DNA of 64,000 bases from Campylobacter devanensis (lineage in GTDB: Bacteria; Campylobacterota; Campylobacteria; Campylobacterales; Campylobacteraceae): the NCBI RefSeq assembly GCF_002139915.1, contig NZ_CP018788.1:1529986-1593985 (forward strand), in the 5' to 3' direction. Positions within the stretch are counted from its first letter, which is position 1. Every line of letters starts with the position of its first letter. A model generated the notes under the pieces. It made no database searches. It was not told where the DNA came from and saw only the letters and a list, made by a program, of their open reading frames with translations. Of the stretch, positions 54,798 to 64,000 are shown in pieces. The position numbers and the translations under genes were made by a program.

Positions 54798-55559
54798 ATG
54801 GAAAATTTCGCTAAAAGAATCATACCTTGCTTAGATGTAAATAATGGAAGAGTTGTCAAAGGTGTTAATTTTGTAGGGTTAAAAGATGCTGGTGACCCAA
54901 TCGAAGTAGCCAAAAGATATAATGATGAAGGTGCTGATGAACTATGTTTTTTAGACATTACGGCTAGTAGCGATGGAAGAGATACCATAGTACATGTAGT
55001 AGAAGAGGTCGCAAAACAATTATTTATCCCTCTTACTGTAGGTGGTGGAATTCGTAAAATAGATGATATATCAAGGCTGTTAAATGTTGGCTGTGATAAA
55101 GTCAGCCTAAATTCATCAGCTGTTGATAATCCAAATTTAATTTATGAAGCTGCTAATAAATTTGGTTCTCAATGCATTGTAGTTGCTATAGATGTCAAAA
55201 AAAATAGCAATGGTAGTTATAATGTATTTGTTCATGGAGGACGAAAAGATACCGGACTAGATGCGATACAATGGGCTAAAAGAGTCTATGATTTAGGTGC
55301 TGGAGAGATACTTTTAACCTCTATGGATAGCGATGGAACCAAGGCTGGATATGACTTAAATATAACATCGGCCATATCAAACTCAATCCAAATTCCAGTC
55401 ATTGCTAGTGGAGGAGCAGGCACAATGCAGCACATCTTGCAAGCTTTTCAAAATGGAGCTGATGCAGCGCTTGCAGCTAGCATATTTCATTATAAAGAGA
55501 TTGAAATTATGAAATTAAAAGAATTTTTAAAAGATAATGGAATTGGGGTTAGAATTTGA
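54798..55559 (+). CDS. hisF: Imidazole glycerol phosphate synthase subunit HisF
   Basis: 253 aa (beta/alpha)8 barrel cyclase of histidine synthesis. Catalytic D11 in [18 protein letters not shown]130 in VVAIDVK, phosphate loops [10 protein letters not shown] and [11 protein letters not shown]. HisH and other his genes are not nearby. Its TTGA end overlaps the next gene's start. Confidence 0.97.
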   Translation: MENFAKRIIPCLDVNNGRVVKGVNFVGLKDAGDPIEVAKRYNDEGADELCFLDITASSDGRDTIVHVVEEVAKQLFIPLTVGGGIRKIDDISRLLNVGCDKVSLNSSAVDNPNLIYEAANKFGSQCIVVAIDVKKNSNGSYNVFVHGGRKDTGLDAIQWAKRVYDLGAGEILLTSMDSDGTKAGYDLNITSAISNSIQIPVIASGGAGTMQHILQAFQNGADAALAASIFHYKEIEIMKLKEFLKDNGIGVRI

Positions 55560-56116
55560 GTCAAAATAAGCTTAATAGCAATACTTTGATAGTTTGTGCC
55601 GGAGAAATGGAGAGTTTTCAATTTGCTACAACAATTGGAATTGGAATGGTTGAACCAGCAATAAATTTAACTAAAATTTTACTTAATTTAAAACAACTAC
55701 CGAAAAAGATTATATTTATTGGAAGTTGCGGAATTTATGGCAATGAAAATTTGCTTAAAATTTACCAAAGTTCTTTAGCATTTAACTATGAAATTAGTGG
55801 AATTATAGGGCTTAGCTACACTCCTATCAAGATAAATTTGCCTAATGTTTCACAAAAAACAATTTTAATAAATTCATCAAACTTCATTACAAATTCAGCT
55901 GAAATTTCAAAAAAATTTAAAAATTTAGGTTTCACAGCTGAAAATATGGAAGCTTACAGTGTACGATGTGTAGCAAATTTATTCAAAATAGATTTTGAAT
56001 GCATTCTATGCTCCACAAACTACTGCAATGAAAATGCACATGATGATTTTATTAAAAATTATCCACAAGCCAAAGAAATAATTACAAAATATCTAAAATC
56101 AAAAGGAATTATATGA
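55556..56116 (+). CDS. Nucleoside phosphorylase-fold protein
   Basis: 186 residues; begins at a TTG overlapping the hisF stop (TTGAG). Purine phosphorylase/nucleosidase-like pattern: [16 protein letters not shown] near the start, FIGSCGIYG, and the [15 protein letters not shown] motif with the Met-Glu ribose-binding pair near residue 130. The catalytic Asp of MTA/SAH nucleosidase is not obvious. A similar gene lies between ksgA and rlmN in C. jejuni (Cj1712). Substrate unknown. Confidence 0.72.
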   Translation: MSQNKLNSNTLIVCAGEMESFQFATTIGIGMVEPAINLTKILLNLKQLPKKIIFIGSCGIYGNENLLKIYQSSLAFNYEISGIIGLSYTPIKINLPNVSQKTILINSSNFITNSAEISKKFKNLGFTAENMEAYSVRCVANLFKIDFECILCSTNYCNENAHDDFIKNYPQAKEIITKYLKSKGII

Positions 56117-57189
56117 AAAATTTGCTTGATTATACTCAGGCGGAGCTGTCTGAATTTATCCAGCCAAAATTTAGAACAAAGCAAATTTATGAGTGGATAT
56201 ATAAAAAAAATGCAAGATCATTTGATGAGATGAGCAATCTACCAAAAGATATTAGAGAAAGATTAAAAAATGAATTTTATATCGAACCACTAGAGATGAT
56301 CAAAAATGAGATTAGTAGCGATGGAAGTATAAAATATCTTTTTAAACTTAAAGATGGCAAAACAATTGAAAGTGTGCTATTACCGATGAAAGAAGAGATT
56401 GTAGATGAAAATGGTAAAACACAAAAACATGCCAGATATACAATCTGTGTAAGTTCTCAAGTAGGATGTAAAATGGGTTGTAGCTTTTGTTTAACAGCCA
56501 AAGGCGGATTCATACGCAATTTAACTGCTGGAGAGATCGTAGGACAAATTCTATGGATAAAAAGAGAAAATAACATACCTTATGAGAGAAGAGTAAATAT
56601 CGTATATATGGGTATGGGCGAGCCATTAGATAATCTAAATAATGTATCAAAAGCTATAAATATTTTAAAAGATAATGATGGTCTAGCTATAGGAGCAAGA
56701 CGCCAAACTATCAGCACAAGTGGGTTAGCTACACAGATTAAAAAGCTTGGTGAAATGGATTTGGGCGTGCTTTTGGCTATATCTTTACACGCTGTTACAG
56801 ATGAATTAAGAGAGAAATTGATGCCAGTAAATAAGGCTTATAATATCGCTAGTGTGATGGATGCTGTGCGTCAATTCCCTATAGATATGAGAAAAAGAGT
56901 TATGTTCGAATACCTAATAATGGATAAGATAAATGACAATCTTAGCGACGCAAAAGCCCTTGTAAAGCTACTTCACGGGATTAAAGCAAAGGTGAATTTA
57001 ATCCTTTTCAATCCACATGAAGGTAGTCCATATCAAAGACCATCGCAAGAAAATGTAGAAAAATTCAGAGATTACCTTCAATCTCGTGGCGTTACATGCA
57101 CAATTCGTCAAAGTAAAGGACTTGATATCAGTGCTGCATGCGGACAATTAAAAGAGCGAAGTAAAGGGGAAAATAGTGCCACTGCTTGA
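56113..57189 (+). CDS. rlmN: 23S rRNA/tRNA methyltransferase RlmN
   Basis: 358 aa radical-SAM enzyme making 2-methyladenosine in 23S rRNA and some tRNAs. Cluster motif CKMGCSFC (CX3CX2C) and C-terminal conserved Cys in [29 protein letters not shown] binds SAM. Starts 4 bases before the previous gene ends. Confidence 0.96.
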   Translation: MKNLLDYTQAELSEFIQPKFRTKQIYEWIYKKNARSFDEMSNLPKDIRERLKNEFYIEPLEMIKNEISSDGSIKYLFKLKDGKTIESVLLPMKEEIVDENGKTQKHARYTICVSSQVGCKMGCSFCLTAKGGFIRNLTAGEIVGQILWIKRENNIPYERRVNIVYMGMGEPLDNLNNVSKAINILKDNDGLAIGARRQTISTSGLATQIKKLGEMDLGVLLAISLHAVTDELREKLMPVNKAYNIASVMDAVRQFPIDMRKRVMFEYLIMDKINDNLSDAKALVKLLHGIKAKVNLILFNPHEGSPYQRPSQENVEKFRDYLQSRGVTCTIRQSKGLDISAACGQLKERSKGENSATA

Positions 57190-57271
57190 TATAATTCAAC
57201 TTGTTTTTATTGTCATTGTCGTTGCTATTGGATTAATCGGAATGATATATGTGATAAAATCTGATAAATGA
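57176..57271 (+). CDS. 31-residue single-helix membrane peptide
   Basis: GTG start at 57176 inside the end of rlmN, with AAAGGGGAA as RBS. Translation: [19 protein letters not shown] then [12 protein letters not shown], a single membrane helix with a basic/acidic tail. A small hydrophobic protein follows rlmN in C. jejuni (Cj1714), so the position is conserved. Function unknown. Confidence 0.65.
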   Translation: MPLLDIIQLVFIVIVVAIGLIGMIYVIKSDK

Positions 57272-57360
57272 ATTTTAATACTAATTGATCTATCCCTAAC
57301 TCATCTTTAAAAATTTAACTATTTTTTATAGTAATTTTAATCATATTTTAAGTTAGGGGT

Positions 57361-57367
57361 GGGGGGG
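57361..57367 (+). repeat. Poly-G(7) tract beside a -10 box
   Basis: GGGG-T-GGGGGGG runs straight into TAGAAT (57368-57373), the -10 of the gene at 57404, so length changes alter the -35/-10 spacing or the -10 flank. Confidence 0.6.
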
Positions 57368-57403
57368 TAGAATACTCTTTTTAGACCAAAAAAAGGAGTA
57401 ATT

Positions 57404-57598
57404 ATGAAAAAATTTATCCTATTCATCACCCTAGTTGCAAGTGCTATCTTTGCTAATGCATATGATTTATCCTATGATTCATCTAGTTATGAATACCAAG
57501 GATTATCTAATAGAGTTGATTAACTAGAAAGAGAAAATAGAAATCGTAAAAGAGATGCTCAAATGAGAAGTCTAGGTACCGATGATTTCTATAGATAA
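57404..57598 (+). pseudogene. Small exported protein with a premature TAA
   Basis: An ATG with RBS AAAAGGAG opens a signal peptide (MKKFILFITLVASAIFANA) and a short acidic segment ending in a TAA at codon 40. In the same frame the reading continues LERENRNRKRDAQMRSLG to a second TAA at 57596. A CAA-to-TAA change at codon 40 would explain it, so the second half is silent here. It might instead be a 39-aa secreted peptide. Confidence 0.65.
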
Positions 57599-57621
57599 AA
57601 TTTGCCATTTGACCCAGGTTT

Positions 57622-58599
57622 TTAATCCATTTGCGCAAATGGACTTAATCCAAATTTCATCTTGGAACTGATATCAAATTCAGTTCCATTATAGTTAAAT
57701 TTGAGCCGATTTGAGTGAAGCATAAGTCTATTAGCCCCACTCTTTTGGATACGCTCATTTTTGCTCATTTTGCCATCTAAAATTCTCTCTATATCACGTC
57801 GTTCAAGCCCATAAATTGGATCACCTAAAATTTTATGTTTCACATAAAACAGGTGAAGCCTAAGCTGATGCTGGCGTCCAGTTAATGGAATACATTCAAC
57901 CAAAGTTGCATTTATTTTCTCGTCAAATTCAATCGGCCTAAATAGTGTTATAGCACGCTTACCATTATCACAAATTTGCATTCGAATTTTAATATCATCA
58001 TAATCTCTTGTAATATCCATCGCTCTATCTATCACAAGCCAATTCTCATCGTTAATAAAACTAAATTTATCTACAAAATCCATATAATTTGCTGCTATGA
58101 ATCTCTTAAATTTACTCTCCTGAACTTTACCACTCACCAATGCTAAATAGCTTTTAAAAATACATCTACTCTCAAACATCGCCTTAAGTTTTTTAGTAGT
58201 TTCTATACTTTTGCCAACTACAATAATTCCACTTGTCTCTTTATCTAATCTATGTGCTACAGATGCATTTTTTCCCCATAAGCTCCAAATCTCATCACAT
58301 AGGCTATAGTTACAATTCCTACCATTTGGATGGGTCAAAACTCCACTTGGTTTATCAAAAACTCCAAATTCATCAGATTCAAAAATTGGCTCTAATCCAA
58401 CTGGCTTGCACTCATAATCTATAAAAAATAATTCACCATTTACAGTACTATTTTTATCTAATGTCACACCATTTTTATCAATTAATCTACCCTTATCACA
58501 AAGCTTTTGAGCTTGGCTCATTGTATAGCCACGTGATAACAAAATTTGATAAGTTTTTTGCCCGATAAATTCACCAATTTTCATCTTAATATATGCCAT
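57622..58599 (-). CDS. RluA-family pseudouridine synthase
   Basis: 325 aa. Catalytic motif HRLDKETSGIIV with the nucleophilic Asp, and RQHQLRLHLF near the C-terminus. An S4-like N-terminal segment (about 1-60) may bind RNA. The target (23S or tRNA) cannot be told from sequence. Divergent from purB; the start may be the second Met (MKIGEFIG). Confidence 0.9.
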   Translation of the reverse strand: MAYIKMKIGEFIGQKTYQILLSRGYTMSQAQKLCDKGRLIDKNGVTLDKNSTVNGELFFIDYECKPVGLEPIFESDEFGVFDKPSGVLTHPNGRNCNYSLCDEIWSLWGKNASVAHRLDKETSGIIVVGKSIETTKKLKAMFESRCIFKSYLALVSGKVQESKFKRFIAANYMDFVDKFSFINDENWLVIDRAMDITRDYDDIKIRMQICDNGKRAITLFRPIEFDEKINATLVECIPLTGRQHQLRLHLFYVKHKILGDPIYGLERRDIERILDGKMSKNERIQKSGANRLMLHSNRLKFNYNGTEFDISSKMKFGLSPFAQMD

Positions 58600-58679
58600 T
58601 TATTAACCTAATTTTTAGAACATTTTTTATATAATATCAGATTAAAATTATATAAAAATTTAGCAAAAAAGGTTCTGAA

Positions 58680-60011
58680 ATGGTAGAGAGATACGCTAGA
58701 AAAGTTATGAGTGATAAGTGGAGTATGCAAGCTAAATATGATGCATGGCTAAAGGTTGAAATAGCAGCAGTCAAAGCGTGGAATAAGCTAGGATTTATTC
58801 CAGATAGTGATTGTCAAAAAATCTGCGAAAATGCTAAATTTGATATTGCTCGCATAGATGAAATAGAAAAAACTACAAAACATGATGTTATAGCATTTTT
58901 AACAAGTGTTAGCGAGAGCTTAGGCGAAGAGAGTAGATTTGTCCATTTTGGTATGACAAGTAGTGATTGTATCGATACAGCTGTGGCTTTGCAGATAAAA
59001 GATAGTATGGAGTTAATCTTAGATGATGTTAAAATTTTAATGGAAACTATCAAAAAAAGAGCTTACGAGCATAAAAACACTCTAATGGTTGGCAGAAGCC
59101 ACGGAATTCACGGAGAGCCTATAACATTTGGTTTAGTTCTTGCTATTTGGTATGATGAGATCAAAAGAGCCTATGAGCTACTAAACCACGCTAAAAGCGT
59201 TATTAGCACTGGTATGATAAGCGGTGCGATGGGTAATTTCGCTCACTCTCCACTTGAATTAGAAGAGCTAGTATGCCAAAACTTAGGCCTAAACCCAGCC
59301 CCAGCAAGTAATCAAGTAATCCAAAGAGATCGCTACGCTCAAGTGATATCGGCTCTAGCCATACTAGCTAGTAGTTGTGAGAAGATAGCAGTAGCGATAA
59401 GACACTATCAAAGGACAGAAGTTTATGAAGCTGAGGAGTATTTTAGCCCAGGGCAAAAAGGCTCAAGCGCTATGCCACACAAGAGAAATCCAGTTTTAAG
59501 TGAAAATGTAACCGGTATTTGTAGAATGATTCGTAGCTACGCTATACCAGCTATGGAAAATGTCGCCCTTTGGCATGAAAGAGATATCAGCCACTCAAGT
59601 GTAGAGAGATTTATCTTGCCTGATGCCTTTATAACGAGTGATTTTATGCTAAATAGATTAAATGGCCTACTAGCAAATTTGGTTGTATATCCAGAAAATA
59701 TGATGAAAAATTTAAATTTAACCGGTGGATTAGTCTTTTCTCAAAGAGTCCTTTTAGAGCTACCAAAACAAGGCGTAAGCAGAGAAGACGCATACAAAAT
59801 CGTCCAAAGAAATGCTATGAAAGTTTGGGCTGACTTACAAGAGGGCAAAAAAGCTCTTAATGAAAATGGTGAGAGTCTATTTTTACAAAATTTACTAAAT
59901 GATAATGAGCTTAGACAAAAACTCAATGAAAATGCGATAAAAGAGTGTTTTGACTACACTTACTATACAAAAAATGTAGATAGAATATTTAAAAGAGTAT
60001 TTGAAATTTAA
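58680..60011 (+). CDS. purB: Adenylosuccinate lyase
   Basis: 443 aa fumarase-superfamily enzyme acting twice in purine synthesis. Signature GSSAMPHKRNP (about 262-272), active-site His in HFGMTSSDCIDTA and GRSHGIHGEP. Co-directional with nrdA, 20 bases apart, linking purine and dNTP supply. Confidence 0.97.
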   Translation: MVERYARKVMSDKWSMQAKYDAWLKVEIAAVKAWNKLGFIPDSDCQKICENAKFDIARIDEIEKTTKHDVIAFLTSVSESLGEESRFVHFGMTSSDCIDTAVALQIKDSMELILDDVKILMETIKKRAYEHKNTLMVGRSHGIHGEPITFGLVLAIWYDEIKRAYELLNHAKSVISTGMISGAMGNFAHSPLELEELVCQNLGLNPAPASNQVIQRDRYAQVISALAILASSCEKIAVAIRHYQRTEVYEAEEYFSPGQKGSSAMPHKRNPVLSENVTGICRMIRSYAIPAMENVALWHERDISHSSVERFILPDAFITSDFMLNRLNGLLANLVVYPENMMKNLNLTGGLVFSQRVLLELPKQGVSREDAYKIVQRNAMKVWADLQEGKKALNENGESLFLQNLLNDNELRQKLNENAIKECFDYTYYTKNVDRIFKRVFEI

Positions 60012-60031
60012 TATAAAGGCATAACTATAAT

Positions 60032-62410
60032 ATGAAAGTTATAAAAAGAAATGGCAGAACTGAAGAGCTAGATATATCTAAAATCAAAAAATACACAAGC
60101 GAAGCAGTAGCCGGACTAGATAATGTCAATTTAAGCGAGCTTGAAGTTGATGCGAAAATTCAATTTCGTGATAATATCACAACTGACGAGATCCAGCAAA
60201 CTCTCATCAAAACCGCAGTTGATAAGATAGATATAGATCGCCCTAATTGGACCTTTGTCGCAGCTAGGCTATTTTTGTATGATTTGTATCACAAAGCAAC
60301 TGGATTTAGCGGATATAATAGCCTTGAAGATTATCTAATCAAAGGAGAAAAAGAGGGCAGAATCTTGCTTGGTTTAAAAGAAAAATATGATCTTAATGAT
60401 CTAAACAACTATATAAAACCAGAGCGAGATATGCAATTTACATATCTTGGGATTAAAACTCTATATGATAGATATCTTATAAAAGACAAAAATGGAAAAC
60501 CTATAGAGCTACCTCAGCAGATGTTTATGGCGATCGCTATGTTTTTGGCTCAAAATGAGCTAGATTCTCAAGGTTGGGCGAAAAAATTTTACGATATCAT
60601 AAGCAAATTTGAAGTAATGCTAGCAACTCCAACTCTCTCAAATGCTAGAACCACAAGGCACCAACTATCAAGCTGCTATGTTGGAAGCACTCCTGATAAT
60701 ATCGAAGGAATTTTTGATAGTTATAAAGAGATGGCTTTGCTCTCTAAATTTGGTGGTGGTATCGGCTGGGATTGGTGTAAAGTGCGTGCTATGGGCGGTA
60801 GCATTGATGGGCATAAAAACGCAGCTGGTGGGATAATACCATTTTTAAAAGTTACAAATGATATCGCAGTTGCAGTCGATCAGCTAGGGACTAGAAAGGG
60901 TGCAATAGCAGTTTATATCGAGCCTTGGCATATGGATGTAAGCGACTTTTTAGATCTTCGTAAAAACTCTGGCGAAGAACGTCGCAGAGCTCATGAACTA
61001 TTTCCGGCTTTGTGGATAAATGATCTTTTTATGAAAAGAGTAGAGAATAATGAGAGATGGACGCTATTTGATCCAGCTGATACGCCTGATCTTTGTGATC
61101 TATATGGCGATAAATTTGAAAAAAGATATCTAGAGTATGAAAATAACCAAGATATCGCTAAAAGCGTAATCCAAGCCAAAGAGTTATGGAAGAAAATTCT
61201 TACAAGCTATTTTGAAAGTGGTATGCCGTTTTTATGCTTTAAAGATAGCGCAAATAAGCTAAATCCAAATTCACACAAAGGCATAATTAGAAGCTCAAAT
61301 TTATGCACTGAAATCTTCCAAAATACTGAGCCGAATTACTATCAAACTAAGGTAATCTACACAGATGGTAGCTATGATCTATTTGATGAAAATCTAGAAG
61401 TAACAGTTGATGGTGGATACACTAAAAAGGCTAAAAAAATTACCGCTTTAGATAGATTAAATAACAAAGATATATTTATAGTAGAAAAAGGCTTAAAAGA
61501 GGGCAAAACCGCCGTTTGTAACCTAGCAAGTATAAATTTAAGCAAAATCAACACCCCTGAAGATATAGCAAGAGTTACACCAATAGCCATTAGAATGTTA
61601 GATAATGTTATAGATCTAAATTTCTACCCACATGCTAAGGTTAAACACACAAATTTAGCTAGTCGCTCAATAGGCTTAGGCGTGATGGGAGAGGCTGAAA
61701 TGCTAGCTACAAAACAGATACAATGGGGTAGTTACGAACATCTTGAAAAAATAGATGAAATAATGGAAAATATCAGCTACAATGCCATTTACGCTTCATC
61801 AAATTTAGCCGTAGAAAAGGGCGTTTATCCAGATTTTCCTGGCTCAAACTGGAGCAAGGGAATCTTCCCAATAGACCTAGCAAATCCAAACGCCAAAGCC
61901 CTTGTCAATCGTGGCGGAAGTCTATTTGATGAAGGTAGTTGTGATTGGGCTAAATTAAGAGAAAAAGTCAAAAAAGATGGTATAAGAAATGGCTATTTAA
62001 TGGCCATAGCGCCAACTTCTAGTATAAGCATATTAGTAGGGACAACTCAAACAATCGAGCCAGTATATAAGCGAAAATGGTTTGAGCAAAATCTAAGCGG
62101 TATGACCCCTTGCGTAGTCCCAAATTTGAGCCCTGAAACTTGGCAATACTACACTCCAGCTTATGAGCTAGACCAAAGAGTTCTTATCAAAGCAGGAGCA
62201 ATCCGCCAAAAATGGATAGATCAAGGTCAAAGTCTAAATATATTTATGAGTTTAGATAAAGCTAGTGGAAAATATCTTAGCGATATATATATGCTTGCTT
62301 GGAGCTTAGGCGTGAAATCTACATACTATCTAAGAAGCGAAAGCCCAGACTCAAGCCACTTGGATAATAAACCAGTTGATCGTAGCATAGAGTGTGAAGG
62401 ATGTCAATAA
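60032..62410 (+). CDS. nrdA: Ribonucleoside-diphosphate reductase alpha subunit, class Ia
   Basis: 792 aa. N-terminal ATP-cone (MKVIKRNGRTEELDISKIKK), active-site cysteines in SSCYVGSTPDN and CNLASINLSKI, catalytic GGGIGWDWCKVRA, and C-terminal CEGC pair that re-reduces the site. NrdB is not in the window. A terminator follows at 62416-62447. Confidence 0.97.
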   Translation: MKVIKRNGRTEELDISKIKKYTSEAVAGLDNVNLSELEVDAKIQFRDNITTDEIQQTLIKTAVDKIDIDRPNWTFVAARLFLYDLYHKATGFSGYNSLEDYLIKGEKEGRILLGLKEKYDLNDLNNYIKPERDMQFTYLGIKTLYDRYLIKDKNGKPIELPQQMFMAIAMFLAQNELDSQGWAKKFYDIISKFEVMLATPTLSNARTTRHQLSSCYVGSTPDNIEGIFDSYKEMALLSKFGGGIGWDWCKVRAMGGSIDGHKNAAGGIIPFLKVTNDIAVAVDQLGTRKGAIAVYIEPWHMDVSDFLDLRKNSGEERRRAHELFPALWINDLFMKRVENNERWTLFDPADTPDLCDLYGDKFEKRYLEYENNQDIAKSVIQAKELWKKILTSYFESGMPFLCFKDSANKLNPNSHKGIIRSSNLCTEIFQNTEPNYYQTKVIYTDGSYDLFDENLEVTVDGGYTKKAKKITALDRLNNKDIFIVEKGLKEGKTAVCNLASINLSKINTPEDIARVTPIAIRMLDNVIDLNFYPHAKVKHTNLASRSIGLGVMGEAEMLATKQIQWGSYEHLEKIDEIMENISYNAIYASSNLAVEKGVYPDFPGSNWSKGIFPIDLANPNAKALVNRGGSLFDEGSCDWAKLREKVKKDGIRNGYLMAIAPTSSISILVGTTQTIEPVYKRKWFEQNLSGMTPCVVPNLSPETWQYYTPAYELDQRVLIKAGAIRQKWIDQGQSLNIFMSLDKASGKYLSDIYMLAWSLGVKSTYYLRSESPDSSHLDNKPVDRSIECEGCQ

Positions 62411-62415
62411 ATTTA

Positions 62416-62447
62416 ATTCATAGCTAAGATCTATTCTAGCTATGAAT
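62416..62447 (+). terminator. Rho-independent terminator of purB-nrdA
   Basis: Perfect 11-bp stem (ATTCATAGCTA / TAGCTATGAAT, 10-base loop) followed by CTTTTTAATT. Confidence 0.9.
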
Positions 62448-62491
62448 CTTTTTAATTCTATTTAATAAGAATTATCTTATCAAATCAAAAT

Positions 62492-63379
62492 ACATTAAAA
62501 CGAGCAATGCACTCACGCCATTATATATACCTGTAACTGGAAGTTTTCATGAGCATGGAAGTAGATTTATTAGTTCATCTTTTAGATTTGCTATTAGATG
62601 GAATTACTGGTTTAACTGGGTTATTACAGTTGCTGCTGGAGAGGCTAAAGATCCAAACAGAAATATTCCAAAAGCTATAAATGCAATATTTTGGAGAATT
62701 TTGCTATTTTATATATTTGTTATTTTTATCATTGGTACGCTTTTATCTTTTACAGATCCAAATTTGCTCAAAAATAGCAAAACAGATATAGCTCAAAGCC
62801 CTTTTACTATTTTTGATAGAGCTGGAGTTGCCTTTGCAGCTAGCGTGATGAATGCTGTTATATTTACTGCGATATTTAGCACTGGAAATAGTGGATTGTA
62901 CTCAAGCATTAAAATGCTCTATTCCTTAGCTAAAAGCTCCTAAAATATTTGCTAAGACTGATTCTAGAGGTGTTCTAGTTTATTCATTAATTGCTACTGC
63001 TACTATAGGTGTGGCTTGTTTTTTGACCTCACTTTTAGGCGATGATGCGGCATATTTTTGGCTTATTAATGCTTCAGCTTTAGCTGAATTTATCACATGG
63101 GCAGGTATAGCTTGGTCGCATTATAAATTCCGCAAAGCCTACATCGCTCAAGGCAAAGATATTAATGATCTACCATTTAAAGCAAAATGGTACCTACTTG
63201 AGCCAATTTTAGCACTTATAATGTGTATAATTGTAATAATTGAGCAAAATTATGAAGCCTTAATACAAGGTAGAGATTTTGTCACACTCCTTACTAGCTA
63301 TATTGGATTGTGGCTATTTTTACTTATTTGGGCTGGGCATAAACTTATAACTAAAAGTAAAGCTATTGATCCACTTTAA
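62492..63379 (+). pseudogene. Amino-acid permease (LysP-like, APC family) pseudogene
   Basis: Pieces of a lysine/amino-acid permease in shifting frames. A start block TLKRAMHSRH joins directly to YIPVTGSFHEHGSRFISSS. The block RWNYWFNWVITVAA jumps to GEAKDPNRNIPKAINAIFWR, so several membrane helices are deleted. After NSGLYSSIKMLYSLAKSS there is a stop or frameshift, and the C-terminal half follows (YSLIATATIGVACFLTSLLG). The longest intact parts are ~80 and ~120 residues. Confidence 0.88.
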
Positions 63380-63402
63380 GCCGATATAAAACGCTATAAT
63401 TA

Positions 63403-63873
63403 CTAAGATTTTATATTAAAACTATGAGTTAAAGCTATTGCTATTGCGTCTGTAATATCAAGTGGCTTTATCTCTTTAGTTATTCCTAGCATCTTTTTTA
63501 CCATAAATGAAACCTGTTCTTTTGTCGCTTTTCCTTTGCCTGTTACAGATTTTTTGATTTGAAGCGGAGTATATTCACTAAATTCACCATGAATTTGCAA
63601 AATTTTAAGCATTAAAGCTCCACGAAATTGTGCAAGCTTTAAAACTGTTTTTGGATTATAAGCAAAAAATATATCTTCGATTGCTACTGCATCAATTTTA
63701 TGTGCTTTAAATATTAGATCTAAACCTTCACAAAGCTGAGTAATTTGAAATTGTAAATCGTCTTGTTTTATTTTAATAAGTCCAGCCTCAACCAGTGATT
63801 TTCTATTGCCAAATTTCTGAATTATCGCATAGCCGCAATTGCGAGTACCAGGGTCTATTCCTAAGATTTTCAC
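63403..63873 (-). CDS. ruvC: Holliday junction resolvase RuvC
   Basis: 156 aa. Catalytic acidic residues in [18 protein letters not shown] (D7), [14 protein letters not shown], and C-terminal [13 protein letters not shown]. It cuts junctions bound by RuvAB; the ruvAB genes are elsewhere. In C. jejuni ruvC (Cj1731c) is the last gene before dnaA, and the same order appears here. Confidence 0.96.
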   Translation of the reverse strand: MKILGIDPGTRNCGYAIIQKFGNRKSLVEAGLIKIKQDDLQFQITQLCEGLDLIFKAHKIDAVAIEDIFFAYNPKTVLKLAQFRGALMLKILQIHGEFSEYTPLQIKKSVTGKGKATKEQVSFMVKKMLGITKEIKPLDITDAIAIALTHSFNIKS

Positions 63874-63888
63874 ATATATCCTTTTAAG

Positions 63889-64000
63889 TTATTCACATTA
63901 TTCACATCTTTAGTGAATTTAATTTATAATAATATCATAATAAGTCATTTTTAATTAAATTTTTAGTAAAATATTAGCCAATAAATTTAAAGGGAAAATA
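63889..64000. other. Replication origin region (oriC) with two tandem DnaA boxes
   Basis: TTATTCACA occurs twice back to back at 63889-63897 and 63898-63906, a perfect match to the epsilonproteobacterial DnaA box. Next comes an extremely AT-rich stretch (63907-63990), suited to unwinding, and AAAGGG near the window end, a ribosome-binding site. The missing next gene is probably dnaA. Confidence 0.85.

Noticed and set aside
1..64000. CRISPR array
   Set aside because: No regularly spaced 25-40-base direct repeats anywhere; repeated elements found are pairs or short palindromes.

Overview
The window is from a Campylobacter-type epsilonproteobacterium. It is AT-rich and gene-dense. It carries a fused ispDF, a ThiC/YeiH pair, an HP1021/CemR-type orphan regulator, a group III truncated haemoglobin of the Ctb type, an epsilonproteobacterial flagellin, a ribosomal operon with no room for rpmD, and several G/C homopolymer tracts. 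The right edge looks like the replication origin: ruvC is followed by tandem DnaA boxes, an AT-rich stretch and a ribosome-binding site, so dnaA probably starts just beyond base 64000. Most genes lie on the minus strand, which is co-directional with a fork leaving that origin leftwards. The species cannot be fixed from sequence alone. I saw no rRNA, tRNA, CRISPR array, integrase or intact IS element.

Layout. 1-4550: ispA (partial), a PDZ protein, a YbaB-like protein, panD, murE, a TPR-like protein and nifU. 3983-8310: surface and periplasmic gene decay, with a deletion remnant of an autotransporter, a large phase-variable autotransporter that reads OFF here, and a wrecked 5'-nucleotidase. 8385-24320: one long minus-strand ribosomal superoperon (S10, spc and alpha clusters, with secY, map and infA), interrupted between infA and rpmJ by hcp and a Crp/Fnr regulator. 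24692-29216: a phase-variable small P-loop kinase (ON), a Crp/Fnr regulator, and an S/N-oxide reductase with its cytochrome c. 29503-31089: flagellin with a G10 tract beside its promoter. 31478-35127: pgpA, a Sat-like protein, cemR and ispDF. 35511-41693: thiC, a YeiH transporter, pabA, pabBC, an Mrp ATPase and a truncated globin.

42713-49232 is a 6.5-kb accessory island bounded by a perfect 76-bp direct repeat of the 5' end of a protein tyrosine phosphatase gene. It holds mazEF, a sirtuin, a PD-(D/E)XK-like protein, a DUF1643 protein, several unrecognised proteins and a set of broken genes. Several island promoters share a palindrome built on GAATTCTAGAATTC placed just upstream of the -10 box, which suggests a common regulator. 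An HrgA-like HARE-domain protein lies beside the island.

49315-64000 returns to housekeeping genes: rluB, kdsD, rnj, rsmA, hisF, a nucleoside phosphorylase-like gene, rlmN, a 31-residue membrane peptide, an RluA-type synthase, purB, nrdA, a decayed lysine permease, ruvC and the presumed oriC. Two themes run through the window: respiratory and nitrosative-stress genes each paired with a Crp/Fnr regulator (hcp, the S/N-oxide reductase, the globin), and reductive decay of surface, transport and accessory genes, as expected of a host-adapted lineage.
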